DNA of 64,000 nucleotides, taken from positions 50,006 through 114,005 of the forward strand of contig JAFXCV010000058.1 of NCBI GenBank assembly GCA_017521325.1. The letters are read 5' to 3'. Below, in pieces: positions 60,678 through 64,000 of this stretch (positions within the stretch are counted from its first letter, which is position 1; each line of letters opens with the position of its first letter). The notes below the pieces were generated by a model that searched no databases, had not been told where the DNA came from, and saw only the letters and a program-made list of their open reading frames with translations. The stretch comes from Oscillospiraceae bacterium (lineage in GTDB: Bacteria; Bacillota; Clostridia; Oscillospirales; Ruminococcaceae). The position numbers and the translations under genes are program-made.

Positions 60678-63302
60678 TTATTTTACAGGAAGCTTTGAGA
60701 TCACCTTTACAACAAACTTGAGAATACTCAGTGAGTCAGCCGGTGAGGGCTTGCCGTCAAGGTCAACATCGGCATTCGCCTTGCCTTCGGGACTCAGTTC
60801 TTCCATACCCAGCAGGTTGCGGTTGAGAACGATAACGTCCAGAATATCCACCTCGCCGCTGCAGTCCGCATCACCGTAAAGCACATCCGTGCTGTCGCTG
60901 TCGGTGGGCTTTGTGGTGGGCTTGGTCGTGGGTTCTGTGGGCTTCTCAGTAGGCTTTGTGGTGGGCGGCTCTGTGCCGTCGGAAATTTTTCCGTAGATGA
61001 TACCGCAGCCAACGGTGGACATGTACATTGTGCCGTATTCGTTCATGTCGCCGACAATGAAGTTGCCGTTGCCCGTGCCGCCGTAGAGGTGGTCGGAGTT
61101 GATCAGCACCCATGTCTTGCCGGCATCCTCGGAACGGTAGATGCCCTCAGCATCGCTCTCAGCAGGCTTGCCGTACATGTACAGAACGTTCACGTCGCCG
61201 GCCTTCTTCGGTGCGCCGTAGCCTACGGTCTTGCAGTAGAATACATCCAGCTTTTCCTTGTCCTTGCCGCCGTTTGTTACACGGTACAAGCCGTTCCAGC
61301 CGGCAGCCAGTGCCAGATCGTCCTCGCCAAGATAACCGATTCTTGCCGCACTGTCGCAGATATCGTACATGCAGATATCCGTTGCCGTAAAGGTTGCGCC
61401 GTAGTCGTCACTCACGCAAAGCACATACTTTGCATCGGTGATATCGGGTTCATCCTTGGAGTAGAACCAGGAAGAGTTATAATAGGTTGCATAAGCATAA
61501 ACCACATTGGGTTTCTTCGGCTCAACGAGCATAAAGGTGGGCTTGGAGCCGTATGCACTCGGAATGCCCTCGCAGGGTGTCCATGTGGAACCGAGGTCGT
61601 CGGAGTAGCTCACATTGCCGTCATCCTTGTTGGACTTGAAAATGCGGTACTTGCCTTCCTTCAGTTCTGTAATGGCAGCCTTGCCGCCGCCGGTCATGTT
61701 TGCCATCTTCTCCCACTTCTTGCCGCCGTCGAGTGTGTAGTAGCCGCCTGCCTGATTTTCGGAGATACGCACCATCACGTCGGTGTTCTGCGGACAGTAA
61801 GCGATGGCACCTGTGGAGCCCATATTCGGATAATGCTGCTCGCCCGGCTCGTACACACTTGTGTGTCTGAAGCCGTCATAGTCGCCGATTGCGGAGAATT
61901 CATCGCCGCCGGGAACACTGATGAAATCGAGGCAAACGACTTCCTCAATGCCGTCGGGGTGGAAGTAATAAACGGGAAGCTCATCCCAGACATTGTCGCA
62001 TGCAAATACGCCGTTACCGGAAACCAGCAGGATTCTGTTGCTGTCTCTCGGGTCGAGCGTCACGGTGCCGCACCAGTGAATTGCCTTGCCCTGAATCCAG
62101 CTGTAGCCGGAATCCTTCAGATAATCCGCCTGCAGGGGGCCGCCCCAGGACTTTGCGTTGCCGGGGGTGATGGATTCCCATGTGGCACCGCCGTCATTGG
62201 AACGATAGAACTGGTCGCCCCAGCATACGGTGTCAGTTTCCCAAGCATCTTCCGTCCAGAGCTGGGAAGACCACACGCCGCAGGTGGTTGCCACGAGCTT
62301 GCTTGCATCCTTCGGGTCGCTCACGCAGCCGCCGAAGCTGTTGCCCGTCGGGGAGATATCGGTAACGGTACCCTTCTTGGTGTCGTACTTGTAAACGCCG
62401 CCGCCCGTGCCGTTGAACATCAGACCGCCGACATAGCTGATCAGCAGGTTGCCGTCTGCGTCCTTGTTGATTCTTGACGGGAAGGAATCCGTGGGAAGAT
62501 CCTCGCTCAGGGGCTTCCAGTTGTCCTTGCCGACATCTGCCACATAGATGTTGGCACCGATGGTGTTGTCGGAAACACCCACATACACCTTGCCATCCTG
62601 AATGGCAATCGTGCCGATACCGTTGACGCTGACATAGTCCGTGCCGACGGTTGTCTTTTCAATCGTTTCCGTCCATGTCGGCCACTTGATTTCGTTTGTG
62701 AACAGCCCCAGCTTGTCGAAGCTCTCCACGAACGTCCAGGTTTCGCCGCCGTCCTCACTCATGATCAGACCGTCGGTGTCGCCGCCGCAGTAGAGGATGT
62801 TGGGGTTGTCGGGGTCAACAGCAATGGATTCGCCGCACTGTCTGCCGTAGCCGTTGCCGTGTACCTTGATGAGGTCTGTCACCTCATATTCCGTGAAGGT
62901 TTCGCCGCCGTCGGTGGATTTGAACACCGAGGTTCTCTCGCTGCTGAAATACGCACAGCCTGCCAGCAGATAGATGGTATCATCGTCCGTCGGGTCGATG
63001 CAGAGCGCATCAATGCTCAGAAAGCCCCTGTCGGTGTCGTTGACGAAATCCATCAGCTGCACCCATTCACGCTTTTCGTAGTCATAGCGGTAGGCACCGC
63101 CAACGTCCGTTCTTGCATACATTGCCTTCTGTCCGGCGATGATGCCCGAAACGAAGCCGCCGCCGCCGATCTTCAACGCACCCCATTCGTAGGGGTCGGT
63201 CGTTTTTTCCGCAGTCTTTGCCGCATCGCTGCACACGGCAAAGCCGCTGCACAGCATGGCTGCGCTGACTGCCGCCGCCGCTGCTCTTTTCCAGAATTTC
63301 AT
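60678..63302 (-). CDS. cellulosomal xyloglucanase (GH74) with type I dockerin
   Basis: 874 residues. Secreted endo-xyloglucanase. Signal peptide about 1-27. The twin seven-bladed propeller is seen in repeated FKSTDGGETF, MSEDGGETW, RSNDGGATW and RSEDAGKTW blade motifs (Asp-box style). Likely catalytic Asp residues lie in ARTDVGGAYRYD (about residue 66) and IGDYDGFRHTS (about 471), the GH74 positions. A Pro/Thr/Lys linker (PTTKPTEKPTEP) leads to the dockerin at about 805-870: GDADCSGEVDILDVIVLNRN and ADVDLDGKPSPADSLSILKF. AAAAGGAG lies before the start. Convergent with pgsA across a shared terminator. Confidence 0.93.
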   Translation of the reverse strand: MKFWKRAAAAAVSAAMLCSGFAVCSDAAKTAEKTTDPYEWGALKIGGGGFVSGIIAGQKAMYARTDVGGAYRYDYEKREWVQLMDFVNDTDRGFLSIDALCIDPTDDDTIYLLAGCAYFSSERTSVFKSTDGGETFTEYEVTDLIKVHGNGYGRQCGESIAVDPDNPNILYCGGDTDGLIMSEDGGETWTFVESFDKLGLFTNEIKWPTWTETIEKTTVGTDYVSVNGIGTIAIQDGKVYVGVSDNTIGANIYVADVGKDNWKPLSEDLPTDSFPSRINKDADGNLLISYVGGLMFNGTGGGVYKYDTKKGTVTDISPTGNSFGGCVSDPKDASKLVATTCGVWSSQLWTEDAWETDTVCWGDQFYRSNDGGATWESITPGNAKSWGGPLQADYLKDSGYSWIQGKAIHWCGTVTLDPRDSNRILLVSGNGVFACDNVWDELPVYYFHPDGIEEVVCLDFISVPGGDEFSAIGDYDGFRHTSVYEPGEQHYPNMGSTGAIAYCPQNTDVMVRISENQAGGYYTLDGGKKWEKMANMTGGGKAAITELKEGKYRIFKSNKDDGNVSYSDDLGSTWTPCEGIPSAYGSKPTFMLVEPKKPNVVYAYATYYNSSWFYSKDEPDITDAKYVLCVSDDYGATFTATDICMYDICDSAARIGYLGEDDLALAAGWNGLYRVTNGGKDKEKLDVFYCKTVGYGAPKKAGDVNVLYMYGKPAESDAEGIYRSEDAGKTWVLINSDHLYGGTGNGNFIVGDMNEYGTMYMSTVGCGIIYGKISDGTEPPTTKPTEKPTEPTTKPTTKPTDSDSTDVLYGDADCSGEVDILDVIVLNRNLLGMEELSPEGKANADVDLDGKPSPADSLSILKFVVKVISKLPVK

Positions 63303-63408
63303 AGCTCTCTACTCCTTTTCCTAAGGGATCCTCGCTTGTGACGCTTTGGCTGCACGACCGCAGCACACAAATTTACGCTCGGATATATTTCCTTCTTTTA
63401 TTACATAA

Positions 63409-63437
63409 ATTGTATACGATTTTCCATGGAAATACAA
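63409..63437 (-). promoter_or_regulatory. Probable promoter of the GH74 gene
   Basis: Minus strand TTGTAT (63437-63432), 17-bp spacer, TACAAT (63414-63409), about 105 nt before the start codon. Confidence 0.5.
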
Positions 63438-63543
63438 TAGGATTTTACAGATATTTTCTGAACAATATGTTAATTTATTCTTTTTTTACTTAAAAATTAA
63501 GGTGAAGGACGGGGATTGATAGAAAGAGTCTTTTTTCTGGGGT

Positions 63544-63625
63544 TAATACGCCAAAGCCAGCCCCACCCCAACCCCTCCCCAAGGGGAGGGGCTTTTCATC
63601 GGGGACTTCGTCCCCGAACCCCATT
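63544..63625 (-). repeat. Family A G-run element (copy 8, reversed)
   Basis: Read on the minus strand: GGGGACGAAGTCCCC, then CCCCTCCCC-TT-GGGGAGGGG, then GGGTTGGGGTGGGGCTGG. Same order as the plus-strand copies, so the element occurs in both orientations. With the promoter and terminator it accounts for the gap 63303-63726. Confidence 0.7.
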
Positions 63626-63645
63626 TTTTGCGGCTTTGATAAAAC

Positions 63646-63677
63646 AAAACTCCGACAAATAAATGCCGGAGTTTTTG
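63646..63677 (-). terminator. Terminator of the minus-strand dockerin gene
   Basis: Minus strand AACTCCG, 12-base loop, CGGAGTTTTGTTTT, 50 bases after the stop at 63727. Confidence 0.75.
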
Positions 63678-63726
63678 CTTTCATGATTGTGGAGGAAATT
63701 TACTGTGTATCGAAATTTACAATTTT

Positions 63727-64000
63727 TTATCTCAGAATCTGCACCCAGCTCAGATTCTGTCCGCTGCCCTGTGCGGCGGCGTAGGCGAGAACTGCGGCGG
63801 CATCGAGTGCGTTGACCGCACCGTCGGCGTTAACATCATTTGCGCCGGTGATTTCGATCTCACCGCCCGTCGCCGCATTTGCAGCGGCGATCAGCTGCTC
63901 GGCGGCATCCTGCGCATTCACTTCGCCGTCGGCGTTGCAGTCACCGGCGGATTGCCAGATGGAAACATCCCAAGAGGTTGATGTGGCAGAGGTTTCCATA
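63727..64000 (-). CDS. C-terminal part of a dockerin-bearing protein (runs off the window)
   Basis: The last about 90 residues of a protein whose start is beyond the right edge. The first visible Met is internal and no ribosome binding site can be judged. A Ser/Thr stretch (TSATSTSWDVSIWQSAG) leads to a dockerin-like pair: GDCNADGEVNAQDAAEQLIA and NDVNADGAVNALDAAAVLAY, ending YAAAQGSG. The second repeat closely resembles the NALDAA..LAYAAERGAG repeats of the scaffoldin-like protein at 37300-39831, not the ILDVIVxNR type of the GH74 enzyme. The upstream module is unknown. Confidence 0.75.
   Translation of the reverse strand, partial: METSATSTSWDVSIWQSAGDCNADGEVNAQDAAEQLIAAANAATGGEIEITGANDVNADGAVNALDAAAVLAYAAAQGSGQNLSWVQILR

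Noticed and set aside
1..64000. tRNA, rRNA, tmRNA, insertion sequence or prophage genes
   Set aside because: I looked in all intergenic spaces and found no tRNA cloverleaf ends, rRNA motifs, transposase DDE signatures or phage structural genes.

Overview
The window looks like chromosomal DNA from a cellulosome-producing Ruminococcus-like member of the Clostridia (Oscillospiraceae). Supporting signs are five proteins with dockerin modules, one of which also carries a cohesin, a GH74 xyloglucanase, a GH94 cellobiose phosphorylase, pyruvate:ferredoxin oxidoreductase, SpoIID and a probable DUF3794 spore-coat type fragment, AGGAGG-type ribosome binding sites, and many clear sigma-A promoters (TTGACA / 17 bp / TATAAT). 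I could not fix the species. I see no rRNA, tRNA, CRISPR array, insertion sequence or prophage.

Layout. 1-8 kb: edge of a DUF3794-like gene, two RsiV-like lipoproteins on either side of a cytosolic sugar-binding-fold/GGDEF protein, then the serine genes serA and serC and a small CmpB-like membrane protein, all on the minus strand. 8-17 kb: rmuC, the glycogen pair malQ-glgP (4-base overlap), the NAD pair nadB-nadC, and a lipoprotein. 17-21 kb: pyruvate:ferredoxin oxidoreductase (minus), then a candidate small RNA and a solitary secreted dockerin. 21-32 kb: a PaaK-type ligase, a zinc-ribbon/TPM-like membrane pair, purA, a repeat-bearing membrane protein, and cellobiose phosphorylase.

32-40 kb is the most distinctive region. 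A consensus promoter drives sipW, four TasA/camelysin-like proteins (two with beta-helix-like C-termini), and a scaffoldin-like protein combining a SipW-type leader, pilin-like domains, a Thr-rich linker, a cohesin and a dockerin-like tail. The arrangement suggests a surface fibre that can dock cellulosomal proteins.

40-49 kb: secG, rnr, then an ECF sigma factor, an anti-sigma protein with a long Thr/Glu/Pro-rich extracellular linker, and two related dockerin proteins, followed by spoIID on the minus strand. 49-61 kb: citrate synthase, a lipoprotein and a two-component system, DUF1385, a frameshifted prmC, and recA-recX-rimO-pgsA. 61-64 kb: a dockerin-bearing GH74 xyloglucanase and the C-terminal edge of another dockerin protein, both minus.

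The intergenic spaces hold at least three families of GC-rich palindromic repeats: G-run elements (A), a roughly 130-bp multi-hairpin element in three copies (B), and a short GCGGCGA element next to a covarying hairpin (C). Together the genes describe a fermenting plant-fibre degrader. It takes up xyloglucan and cellulose breakdown products, phosphorolyses cellobiose, stores glycogen, and decarboxylates pyruvate through ferredoxin.
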